Positions 1-7,070 of a stretch of 8,313 nucleotides of DNA are shown here, piece by piece. Origin of the DNA: an uncultured Opitutales bacterium. GTDB taxonomy: Bacteria > Verrucomicrobiota > Verrucomicrobiia > Opitutales > UBA2995. Numbering within the stretch: position 1 is the stretch's first letter; every line of letters starts with the position of its first letter. The notes below the pieces were generated by a model, which was given only the letters and a program-made list of their open reading frames with translations, had not been told where the DNA came from and searched no databases. The DNA lies in NCBI GenBank assembly GCA_937920335.1, contig CALGUT010000760.1:1-8313 (forward strand). The letters run 5' to 3'. The position numbers and the translations under genes were made by a program.

Positions 1-3000
1 AGGGAGGTTCCGGTGATATCCTGGTGCTCGCAGCGACGGATGAGGATGGGAAAAAAGCTCCAACGAGGGCGACCGCGACTATAAAGCCAGATAGGGATGG
101 TGAACCCGTGTGGTCGGCAGATGGAGCAGCTAAGACCTATCCACCGACAGATAAACCTGCTTCCCGGATCAATTGGAGGGGACGGGACCCTGGCTGGACG
201 GATGTGAAAGGGTTTAGAGGACCGGACGATATCGAAAACCCGGTGGGTGAGTGGAACCGTATGGAAGTGATTTGTCGCAATGACAGGATTCAGATTCTGA
301 TAAATGGCGAATTGGTGAATGAAGCGTTCGATGTGTATCCGTCGGAAGGGTATGTGTGCATACAGTCGGAGGGAGCAGAGCTTTGGGTGCGTCGATTCGA
401 GTTGTGGCCGCTGGATAGCTTTCAAGAACCGTGGCGGGTAGCGGCGGTATCGACGGACACCGGCGCTTCCGAGACGGGGGAAAGTTTACTGCCACGCAGA
501 GAGCCGTGGTCACCGGAGCGGTCTCAGGCGGCCTGGAGGATCGATGGTGATTATGAAATGCAGTTGGTGGCTGCGGAGCCGGTTGTGAATGATCCGGTCG
601 ATGTCGTTTGGGATGCTGAGGGGCGCATGTATGTAGCAGAAATGCGTGACTACCCGTTTCCCCCAGAAACCGGAGGTAATCTTTCGCGTATTCGTTTGTT
701 GCACGATGAAGATAACGATGGGCGTATGGATAAAGCCACTACCTGGGCAGATAACCTGGATCATGTTCAGGGGCTCACGCCTTACCGCGATGGACTGATT
801 GCGACAACTCGAACGGCTATCCTGTATTTAAAAGATACCGATGGAGATAATCGTGCGGATTACATGGAATCGCTTTATACCTCGAGCGATCCTCGGCATA
901 GTCAGTTGCAGGTATCTTCCGGAAGGTGGGGGGTTGATAACACTATTTACTTTAATAACGGCTTGGATACCCGCGAGATCTATCCAACGGATTTGGTCGG
1001 CGAAGTTCTTTCGATTCGAGGTTGGGATTTACGCTACGATCCCCAAGAAGGGGCACTGACTCGAGTGACGGGACGAGGTCAATACGGTGCCTCTATTGAT
1101 GATTGGGGCCGTCGCTTCTTTACGAGCAATAGAAACCCGATCATGTACGGTGTCATGACCCCGGAGGTCTTGGAAAGGAACCCCTATGCAGCAATTACCA
1201 AAGGCTATGAGGATATCCATCCCTCAGCTGCGCCGTTGCGTCCGTTTCGTGTGAGCCATACGACTGCAGCGGCACATCTTGGCACTTTTACCGCGGCCTG
1301 TGGAACCGGAGTTTATCGAGGGGATAGGATGCCGGAGCTGAAGGGTGATATTTTCGTATGCGACCCGACAGGTCAATTGGTCACCCGTAATCGACTGGTG
1401 CCAAACGGTGCCAGTTTTGAAACGGAGCGAGTGGGGGAGCCGTATGAGTTTATCGTGTCTGAGGATGAGTGGACTCGACCGGTGCAAGTGCGAAACGGTC
1501 CGGATGGTTCGCTCTACATTTGCGACATGTATCGGCGGTTTATTGACCATGCGATATTCTTTCCCGACGCCTTTTTGGATAGCCATTATATGCGGGCAGG
1601 TTTGGATCACGGCAGAATCTGGCGGTTGGCACCCAAAGGTAAGCCACCGGAAGTCATTCGCCCATTGCCGAAAGAAAACCATGAGCTCCTGGAGCTTCTG
1701 GAGAGTGATTCCGGGTGGCAGCGAACACATGCCCAACGATTGTTGGTAGAACGCCAAGCGGTTGAGGGGGTGCCTGTGCTCAGACAGTTGCTGCGACGAA
1801 GTGAGTCTGCGCTTGGACGCTTACATGCCTTGTGGACGCTCGAGGGATTGAGGAAACTCACTGCGGATGATATTGCGGTTGCCCTAGGAGATGCGGCACC
1901 CGGAGTTGTGGAAAGCGCGATTGAATTGGCAGATCCTGACGGAAACTTTGATGCCCTGGCTGGATTGGCACTGGGAGAAAATGATCGACTGCGATACCTT
2001 GCTCTAGTGGTGCTTGGTTCGTCGTCCTTGGATCGAACCGCTATTTATGAGACGGTACTGCTGGAGGGTGGGTTATCCAAATACTGGATACGAAAAGCTA
2101 TTCTGAGTTCCCGTTTTCCCGGATCGGGCCGCTTGGTCTTAGCGAGCTTGAAGGCGTTCAAACCATCTCAGGGAAATACATCAACCATGACGTATGGGTT
2201 GGATGTGTTTCTCAAAGAGTTTGTTGCGGAAACCGTGGCCCGAGAGGATTGGGAAGGTGCGGGAATGATCGTTTCTGAAGTTGATCCGTCACACCCATGG
2301 GCCTTGGATAGCTCTATTGTTGAGGGCTTGTCTCGCGGTCTGAAACGATCAGTAAGTAGAGGAGCTGGGCTCGGAGATTTTGCTGAAAATCCACCGGAAC
2401 CCTTAACGTATGAAGCATTATCGGGGGTGCGCGAGATTCTTGGATCTGTCGAAAAAATCGCACTGGACCGAAGTCGTGGATTGCCGGAACGTCTGGCTGC
2501 CCTCGCCTTGGTTGAAGAGCAAGGGGAAGACCTGGTATTTCGAATCGCCAACGAGTTGGTAGTTCAATCTGAGGGCCCCGATTTGCAGTTGGCAGCCTGC
2601 CAAATGTTGGCGGGTCAGAATCGCCAGAAGGTTGCGGACTTCTTTTTTGAGCGCTGGAGCTCACTCGGCCCCACCGCTCGCCGGGAGGCGCTTGAGCTGA
2701 TCGCGTCGAATGAAAACACGGGCTATTTATTGATGCAGCGAATGAAAGACGGACTCATCAACCCTGCACTGATGCCTCCCTTTCGTCGCTGGTGGTTAGA
2801 GCGCCGTGAAAGGGTAGAAATAGCCACACTTGCGAAAGAGCTGTTCGGGGGTGTGAACGACGACCGTCGTTCGGTTATCCAGGAGTACCGGACTGCTTTA
2901 CCAGACCATTTTGGGGATCCCTTACGCGGTAGAGAGGTATTTGTGAAAGCGGCCTGCGTGACCTGTCATAGACTCGATGGTATCGGTGTCGAAGTGGGCC

Positions 3001-3332
3001 CATCTATCGCGGATGTTCGTAATAAACCGACGGAGGCCTTGTTGACTGATATTCTGGATCCTCATCGTGCGGTTGAGGAGCGTTGGGCCATCTACACAGT
3101 TGAGCTTCAAAATGGGCAAAGCTTTATCGGGATCATTGCTTCAGAGACCACCTCAACGGTTGAGCTAACGCTTCCTAATGGTCAGTCTGAGTCGATAGCT
3201 CGTGATCAGATCGTGAAACTCGAAAGTAGTGGAGGATCGCTGATGCCGGTCGGTCTAGAAGCTGTCATATCAAAACCTGAGATGGCGGATCTCATCTCAT
3301 TTTTAAAGACACCCCATTCGACGGAGTTATGA
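1..3332 (+). CDS. PVC-type haem-binding dehydrogenase fusion: DUF1080 + propeller dehydrogenase + HEAT + CxxCH cytochrome (5' truncated)
   Basis: The reading frame is open through the left edge (first full codon at 3), so the true start and any signal peptide lie outside; the GTG at 24 is only the first possible start inside the window. Residues are numbered from that GTG (1102 aa). Residues 1-130 match the C-terminal half of DUF1080 (3-keto-disaccharide hydrolase, concanavalin-like fold), with ENPVGEWNRMEV and IQSEGAELWVRRFELWPL typical of it. Residues about 175-540 are the PVC membrane-bound dehydrogenase domain (TIGR02604 type, sorbosone-dehydrogenase-like propeller), with VVNDPVDVVWDAEGRMYVAE, ACGTGVYRGDRMP and NGPDGSLYICDMYRR. 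Residues about 550-900 are helical and HEAT-like. Residues about 963-1097 are the TIGR02603-type cytochrome, with haem motif CVTCH at 978-982 and probable distal Met1074 in SLMPVGLE. The family is thought to be periplasmic and to oxidise sugars or alcohols; the substrate is not known. The stop overlaps the next start. Family call is firm, reaction is not. Confidence 0.9.
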   Translation, partial: GGSGDILVLAATDEDGKKAPTRATATIKPDRDGEPVWSADGAAKTYPPTDKPASRINWRGRDPGWTDVKGFRGPDDIENPVGEWNRMEVICRNDRIQILINGELVNEAFDVYPSEGYVCIQSEGAELWVRRFELWPLDSFQEPWRVAAVSTDTGASETGESLLPRREPWSPERSQAAWRIDGDYEMQLVAAEPVVNDPVDVVWDAEGRMYVAEMRDYPFPPETGGNLSRIRLLHDEDNDGRMDKATTWADNLDHVQGLTPYRDGLIATTRTAILYLKDTDGDNRADYMESLYTSSDPRHSQLQVSSGRWGVDNTIYFNNGLDTREIYPTDLVGEVLSIRGWDLRYDPQEGALTRVTGRGQYGASIDDWGRRFFTSNRNPIMYGVMTPEVLERNPYAAITKGYEDIHPSAAPLRPFRVSHTTAAAHLGTFTAACGTGVYRGDRMPELKGDIFVCDPTGQLVTRNRLVPNGASFETERVGEPYEFIVSEDEWTRPVQVRNGPDGSLYICDMYRRFIDHAIFFPDAFLDSHYMRAGLDHGRIWRLAPKGKPPEVIRPLPKENHELLELLESDSGWQRTHAQRLLVERQAVEGVPVLRQLLRRSESALGRLHALWTLEGLRKLTADDIAVALGDAAPGVVESAIELADPDGNFDALAGLALGENDRLRYLALVVLGSSSLDRTAIYETVLLEGGLSKYWIRKAILSSRFPGSGRLVLASLKAFKPSQGNTSTMTYGLDVFLKEFVAETVAREDWEGAGMIVSEVDPSHPWALDSSIVEGLSRGLKRSVSRGAGLGDFAENPPEPLTYEALSGVREILGSVEKIALDRSRGLPERLAALALVEEQGEDLVFRIANELVVQSEGPDLQLAACQMLAGQNRQKVADFFFERWSSLGPTARREALELIASNENTGYLLMQRMKDGLINPALMPPFRRWWLERRERVEIATLAKELFGGVNDDRRSVIQEYRTALPDHFGDPLRGREVFVKAACVTCHRLDGIGVEVGPSIADVRNKPTEALLTDILDPHRAVEERWAIYTVELQNGQSFIGIIASETTSTVELTLPNGQSESIARDQIVKLESSGGSLMPVGLEAVISKPEMADLISFLKTPHSTEL

Positions 3333-4738
3333 AAGTTCCACTTATTATTACACTACTAATGCATCTGTTCGCTGGTTCAGTGCACGCGCAACCGATGCTA
3401 CGGGCAGGCGCCTATGCGATGAATATTGATCCGGAGAAATTCCCGGTACCTGCGGTTGGGTTGATGACGCCCCGTGAGGCTACGAAAGTGCACGATCCTT
3501 TACACGCACGCTGTTTGGTTATCGACAATGGCGAGACGGTCATCGCGTTTGCAATTGTGGATAGCTGTATGGTTCCGCGCGAGATTTGGGACGACGCTAA
3601 GAAAAGAGTAACCGAAACTGTTGGAATCCCTGCATCCCGGATCCTCGGTTCGGCGACGCATACGCATTCAGCGGTTTGTGTGACTCCAGGATTTCAAACC
3701 GACCCGGACAAGGACTATCAGGAGTTGCTAAAAGAACGAATCGCCCTTGGAATCATCGAAGCCTACCGCCGTTTGGAGCCCGCGCGTATTGGATGGTCAT
3801 TGGGAAACAATGCGGTGCATGTGAATAATCGACGTTGGTTTATGCGCGACGGTTATTCCTTTATCGATCCGCTCGGGCAAGGCACGGATCAAGTACAAAT
3901 GAATCCGCCTGCGGGCGGGACCTCATTGGCGAAACCAGCGGGGCCTACAGATCCGGAAGTACCCATTATTTCAGTACAGTCTTTGGAGGGTCGTCCCATC
4001 GCATTTCTGGCCAACTACAGTTTGCATTATGTGGGGGGTGTTCCCGCGGAGTATTTGTCAGCCGATTATTTCGGTGCGTTTGCCAGGCATATTGGTGACC
4101 TTTTAGGAGCAGATGCTGACTTTGTTGGAATTATGACGAACGGGACCAGTGCAGACATTAATAATACGAATTTCTTTGAACCCAGAAACAGGAAGGAGCC
4201 TTTCGAACAGATCGAAAGGGTCGCTGAAGATATCGCCCTCGCCGCTAAGTTGGCTCATGATCGCATTGTTTACCAAGATTGGGTTCCGATCCAAATGGAG
4301 GAGCGGCAGATTTCGTTGGGGGTGCGTAAGCCAACTGACTCGGAGCTGAGACGTGCGAAGATGACCTTGGCTGGTGCGGGAGAAGAGCCCTATACAGATA
4401 GAGCGCTTATCTATACCCGCGAATCCGTGTTTCTGGCCGACTACCCGGACGAGGTGATGGTAAAGCTGCAAGCGCTTCGAATTGGAGACCTGGGTATTGT
4501 AGCCACTCCTACAGAAACCTTTGTCGAAACCGGATTGGATATTAAAAAAGCAAGCCCGTTTAAGCCCACATTCGTAATCGAACTCGCCAATGGCTATAAT
4601 GGCTACCTACCGACGATTGAGCAGCATCAACTGGGTGGCTATGAAACCTGGAGGGCGCGCTCGAGCTATTTGGCAGTGAGCGCTGAGCCTAAGGTACGGA
4701 GGCAGTTGCTCGAGATGCTTAACCAGGTAGCTGAGTAG
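3329..4738 (+). CDS. Exported neutral/alkaline ceramidase-like (non-lysosomal ceramidase N-terminal domain) protein
   Basis: This 469-residue protein starts with a Sec signal peptide (MKVP, hydrophobic core, probable cleavage after Ala20 in SVHA-QP), so it should be periplasmic or secreted. The mature part resembles the catalytic domain of neutral ceramidase (PF04734), a zinc amidase, but is much shorter than true ceramidases (about 650-750 aa) and lacks their C-terminal Ig-like domain. Probable zinc-site equivalents are visible: His111/His113 in SATHTHSA, His233 in NYSLHYVG, Glu397 in PTETFVETG, and Tyr423 or Tyr426 in NGYNGYLPT. The segment TNGTSADINN (270-279) sits where ceramidases have the GDxSPN nucleophile loop; by my hand alignment the Ser is replaced by Asn278. 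The ATG overlaps the TGA of the preceding gene by four bases, pointing to one transcript and coupled translation. Such proteins are numerous in Planctomycetes and Verrucomicrobia and mostly unstudied, so a true ceramide substrate is doubtful; another amide or ester is possible. Confidence 0.85.
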   Translation: MKVPLIITLLMHLFAGSVHAQPMLRAGAYAMNIDPEKFPVPAVGLMTPREATKVHDPLHARCLVIDNGETVIAFAIVDSCMVPREIWDDAKKRVTETVGIPASRILGSATHTHSAVCVTPGFQTDPDKDYQELLKERIALGIIEAYRRLEPARIGWSLGNNAVHVNNRRWFMRDGYSFIDPLGQGTDQVQMNPPAGGTSLAKPAGPTDPEVPIISVQSLEGRPIAFLANYSLHYVGGVPAEYLSADYFGAFARHIGDLLGADADFVGIMTNGTSADINNTNFFEPRNRKEPFEQIERVAEDIALAAKLAHDRIVYQDWVPIQMEERQISLGVRKPTDSELRRAKMTLAGAGEEPYTDRALIYTRESVFLADYPDEVMVKLQALRIGDLGIVATPTETFVETGLDIKKASPFKPTFVIELANGYNGYLPTIEQHQLGGYETWRARSSYLAVSAEPKVRRQLLEMLNQVAE

Positions 4739-4781
4739 GTCTACGTGCCTGAGGAGTTCGAGGGGCCTTGGTTGGAGGCAG
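4739..4781. other. Short convergent intergenic gap
   Basis: This 43-base gap separates two convergent genes. A weak 5-bp inverted repeat (TGCCT at 4746-4750, AGGCA at 4776-4780, 25-base loop) is followed by a short T run at 4785-4789. It might stop plus-strand transcription, but the stem is short and the loop large, so I do not call it a terminator. Confidence 0.3.
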
Positions 4782-5105
4782 CTATTTTTGAGTCGTAGGT
4801 TTTCTGTCGCTTTCGCTTCTTGCTTTGCGGGTGCGTGCCGCTGGCTTGGCAATAATTTCGATATAAACGATCTTTGATTCTGCCGCTAGAACCGCGTCAA
4901 TGGCTTTTGAGAGTTCAGCCACATGCTTTGGTGTTGCCTCCTCCTTATTCACGCCAACCTGACAATCAAAATCCCAAAAATCTGCGCCTTCCGGAAGCTT
5001 CTTCTTCCTTTCGCGTTTTAGATACTTGTTGATCTCATGTTTGATCGAATCAACCACGCGTTCTGGCTTTTTGCCTTCGATTTCGATGGGAAATGTCTTT
5101 TTCAT
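4782..5105 (-). CDS. DUF6172 family protein, function unknown
   Basis: This is a 107-residue cytoplasmic protein without signal peptide or membrane segment. It opens MKKTFPIEIEGKKPERVVDS, followed by a lysine/arginine-rich stretch (NKYLKRERKKKLPEG, about 27-41), the conserved block DFWDFDCQVG (about 42-51) and a C-terminal half with YIEIIAKP before a basic tail. This pattern matches the DUF6172 family, small conserved proteins found in Verrucomicrobia and some Gammaproteobacteria; no function is established. The usual length of about 95-105 aa agrees with this start, and the only ATG before the conserved MKKTF is the one chosen. No Shine-Dalgarno site is seen upstream. The gene is convergent with the ceramidase-like gene and divergent from the TIM-barrel gene, so it is probably transcribed alone. 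The basic segment could bind nucleic acid, but this is a guess from composition only. Confidence 0.85.
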   Translation of the reverse strand: MKKTFPIEIEGKKPERVVDSIKHEINKYLKRERKKKLPEGADFWDFDCQVGVNKEEATPKHVAELSKAIDAVLAAESKIVYIEIIAKPAARTRKARSESDRKPTTQK

Positions 5106-5241
5106 TTGAAGGCTTATCGCTCGGTGAGAGCAGTTTGTCTAGGCCGGATACGTAATATTTTAGATTGTCTCTGTGAACCGGGACTGGCTTTCTTTCCCAG
5201 GTTCTGCCCTGTTGGCACACTCTGACATCGAATACTACTTT
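5106..5241. promoter_or_regulatory. Divergent intergenic region, presumed promoters
   Basis: These 136 bases lie between the start codons of two divergent genes and must hold the start signals of both. I see no strong sigma70 pair; the best plus-strand candidate, TTGTCT at 5135-5140 with TATTTT at 5156-5161 (15-base spacer), is weak. No clear operator palindrome is visible. Confidence 0.4.
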
Positions 5242-6060
5242 ATGAAAAAGATCCTACTTCTTACGTTGATCGCGTCATTATTGTTTGGCTGCGCCGCTGA
5301 AAAAGCTGAGCAGGCCGATATCAAACTGGGACTCCAGTCATGGACCTGCCGTAATATGACGTTTGAAGAAGCTGTCCTCTTTGCGAAGAAGAGTGGCATC
5401 AAGTATGTGGAATTTTTCAGAGCTCACATTGATCCTTCGGCACCAGAAGCTGAGAACCTAGCAAAGAAGGCATTTTTGGAAGAACATGGTGTGGTGGCTT
5501 ACTCGATAGGCGTGAGTAGGACTTCTATGGATAAGGAAGAGAATCGAAAGCTTTTTGAAGTCGCCAAGTTGTTTGGTATGGAAGTCGTAGTCGTCGAACC
5601 TAAGAATATGGACGAGTGGGACAATCTTGAGGAGCTGGTCAAAGAGTACGACATCAAACTGGCTATCCACAATCACGGGACGGGTACGGTCTATGGAGAT
5701 CCAGCGACGGTAAAAGAGGTGCTGGCAGCGCGAGACGAACGGATCGGGGTCTGTATGGATATCGGTTGGGTAGTTGCCGCCGGCCATGATCCTGTTGAAA
5801 CCTACAAAGGGTATAACGGCCGGGTCGCTGATATGCATTTCAAAGACAAGCGGGTTGAGGAACAAGATGGAAAGTGGGTCCCGATCGATACGTTGATCGG
5901 GGAGGGCGACGCTGCATTCGTTCCTTTGTTTGATGAAATGAAGCGGACTGCTTGGCAGGGGGTAATTGCTATCGAAACTGACAGTAAAGATTTTCAGAAA
6001 GATCCGACTGAGCTCGTTGAAGGTGCCAAGGCGTTTTTTGCTAAGCACATCGGTCACTAA
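5242..6060 (+). CDS. Lipoprotein sugar phosphate isomerase/epimerase-like TIM barrel (AP endonuclease family 2 fold)
   Basis: The 272-residue protein begins MKKILLLTLIASLLFGC, a type II signal peptide with lipobox LFGC and lipidated Cys17; Ala at +2 favours the outer membrane. The frame is open back to a GTG at 5173, but that start would bury the signal peptide, so 5242 is preferred. Residues about 26-270 are a xylose-isomerase-like TIM barrel (PF01261): IKYVEFF (Glu57), VVVEPKN (Glu119), AIHNHGTGTVYGDP (His143, His145), GVCMDIGW (Asp173), MHFKDKR (His199, Asp202), an IGEGD turn (219-223) and VIAIETD (Glu245). Glu119, Asp173, His199 and Glu245 are where this family binds its divalent metal. 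The family isomerises, epimerises, dehydrates or hydrates sugars and keto-sugars; an exported copy should act on unphosphorylated sugars, despite the family name. Exported relatives often accompany DUF1080 and Gfo/Idh oxidoreductase genes in glycoside breakdown loci. No Gfo/Idh gene is in the window. Family and location are confident, reaction is not. Confidence 0.88.
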   Translation: MKKILLLTLIASLLFGCAAEKAEQADIKLGLQSWTCRNMTFEEAVLFAKKSGIKYVEFFRAHIDPSAPEAENLAKKAFLEEHGVVAYSIGVSRTSMDKEENRKLFEVAKLFGMEVVVVEPKNMDEWDNLEELVKEYDIKLAIHNHGTGTVYGDPATVKEVLAARDERIGVCMDIGWVVAAGHDPVETYKGYNGRVADMHFKDKRVEEQDGKWVPIDTLIGEGDAAFVPLFDEMKRTAWQGVIAIETDSKDFQKDPTELVEGAKAFFAKHIGH

Positions 6061-6261
6061 GTTTTACGTATCCATAGGAAAAGTACAGGGGTCGGTAGCC
6101 TCATTACTTTTTCGCGAAGGTGAGCAGTTTTACCACCTGACAGTTTGCAGATGGACCGACGTTGACGAGTTCCTTACCGAGATACTCGCAGAATCAAGCT
6201 TGAGACCATTGGAACGCTTATTCGTATTCCTGTTTGGTAGGGTTTGCGGTCTTTGTGGGGG

Positions 6262-6299
6262 CGATAGGTAATTAAACTGTGAGTTTTTATCACCTATCG
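6262..6299. repeat. Inverted repeat, 8-bp arms
   Basis: CGATAGGT at 6262-6269 is the exact reverse complement of ACCTATCG at 6292-6299, with 22 AT-rich bases between; after one mismatch, two further pairs can form. It lies about 110 bases before the TPR gene. There is no following T run, so it does not look like a terminator. It could be an operator or an RNA hairpin, or chance. Confidence 0.4.
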
Positions 6300-6352
6300 G
6301 CCATTACCCTTGTCTCGCATGTTTTTCTGCGGCTAGATAGGGGTTTGTGGTT

Positions 6353-6376
6353 AACACGCTCATGCTGATTCGTGTT
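6353..6376 (+). repeat. Compact hairpin upstream of the TPR gene
   Basis: AACACG (6353-6358) pairs with CGTGTT (6371-6376); inside, TCA (6360-6362) pairs with TGA (6366-6368) across a 1x2 internal loop and a 3-base loop. It ends 32 bases before the TPR start codon, where an operator or 5' UTR hairpin could sit. A stem this short can arise by chance. Confidence 0.3.
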
Positions 6377-6408
6377 CGCTTCAGATTGAATCCAAATTCG
6401 AACCGATC

Positions 6409-6954
6409 ATGAATGCGAAGTTAATCCTAGTTTTTTTAGTAGTGACTGGTGCCTGTTCGGGCCAGTCGGACAAGGCCAAGGAATTGTATAACCTGGGTGT
6501 TAAACAGAACCAAGTCGGTAAACTGGACGATGCAAGTATCCTCTTTACTCAGGCACTGGCGGAAGAGCCCTGGTATGCAGATGCATTTTATCAACGTGGA
6601 ATGAGTTACTATGGTATCAAGCAGATTGATTCAGCTATTTCAGACTTTAAGCAGGCGATTGAACTCAAGGTCAAAAGTGTGAATGCCTACACGACGCTCA
6701 TTCAAATATACAGAAATCAGAATGATATGGCGAAGGCGCTTGAAGTAACGGAAATGATCCTGAAGCAACTGCCGGATAATGCGCTGGGTGCTTATTACAC
6801 TCGGGGTCAAATTTATGAAGAAATCGGAGACTATACCAAAGCGTTGAAGGCCTATCGCAGCGCCGAAAGAATCGCGTTTCGCGAAATGCCCAAATTCGCT
6901 GAGAGACTTGAAAAGCGTATCGCTGCAGTGTTGTCGAAAACCAAATCCCGTTAG
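6409..6954 (+). CDS. TPR-repeat lipoprotein
   Basis: This 181-residue protein begins MNAKLILVFLVVTGAC, a type II signal peptide with a slightly atypical lipobox TGAC and lipidated Cys16; Ser at +2 suggests the outer membrane. The rest is four tandem tetratricopeptide repeats, at about 23-56, 57-90, 91-124 and 126-159, recognisable from the G/A-Y-A-F positions, for example YNLGVKQNQVGKLDDA, AFYQRGMSYYGIKQIDSA and YYTRGQIYEEIGDYTKA. A basic helix (about 160-181, ending AVLSKTKSR) closes it. TPR lipoproteins are usually scaffolds for outer-membrane or periplasmic complexes, as in the BamD or PilF types, but nothing here singles out a partner and it is shorter than both. The gene stands alone: a 348-base gap precedes it and a probable terminator follows. 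No Shine-Dalgarno site is seen before the ATG; no earlier in-frame start keeps the signal peptide at the terminus. Confidence 0.85.
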   Translation: MNAKLILVFLVVTGACSGQSDKAKELYNLGVKQNQVGKLDDASILFTQALAEEPWYADAFYQRGMSYYGIKQIDSAISDFKQAIELKVKSVNAYTTLIQIYRNQNDMAKALEVTEMILKQLPDNALGAYYTRGQIYEEIGDYTKALKAYRSAERIAFREMPKFAERLEKRIAAVLSKTKSR

Positions 6955-6965
6955 GGAAAGGACGT

Positions 6966-6983
6966 AACCGGTGCCGGTTTTTT
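6966..6983 (+). terminator. Probable rho-independent terminator of the TPR gene
   Basis: Twelve bases after the TPR stop codon, AACCG (6966-6970) pairs with CGGTT (6975-6979) across a GTGC loop, and a run of six Ts occupies 6978-6983. The stem is short (5 bp, perhaps 6 with a tighter loop), so strength may be modest, but the position and the T run are right. Confidence 0.6.
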
Positions 6984-7070
6984 GGGACAGTTGTTTTTAG
7001 AGTTCGCGCAGGAGCAAGGGTGAGGTCTGTCGAACGGGTGACACGTCAGCAGGACGAATAGTTTAGCGAA

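Larger units (their letters stand above)
6061..6408. other. Intergenic region of about 350 bases with small inverted repeats, no convincing gene
   Basis: No frame here has a start codon, length and composition that would support a gene, and no tRNA or known RNA is recognised. It contains an 8-bp inverted repeat at 6262-6299 and a compact hairpin at 6353-6376, listed separately. One plus-strand frame stays open across 6061-6273 but has no ATG or GTG inside the gap. There is no obvious terminator for the TIM-barrel gene and no clear promoter for the TPR gene, although one or both should be here. Confidence 0.5.

Noticed and set aside
24..26. GTG at 24 as the real start of the first gene
   Set aside because: The frame is open to the window edge and the DUF1080 fold would lack its N-terminal half and any signal peptide.
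1224..1757. 177-codon minus-strand open frame inside the haem fusion gene
   Set aside because: Antisense to a well-supported conserved domain; the translation has no recognisable motifs.
5173..5241. Upstream GTG start for the TIM-barrel lipoprotein
   Set aside because: It would add 23 polar residues ahead of a textbook lipoprotein signal peptide starting at the ATG at 5242.
5458..6057. 199-codon minus-strand open frame opposite the TIM-barrel gene
   Set aside because: It lies wholly antisense to a gene with complete family motifs and its translation shows no domain; it is a shadow of codon bias.
6381..6408. tRNA T-arm-like sequence (GATTGAATCC, ATTCGAACC)
   Set aside because: No matching acceptor, D or anticodon stems could be placed around it on either strand.
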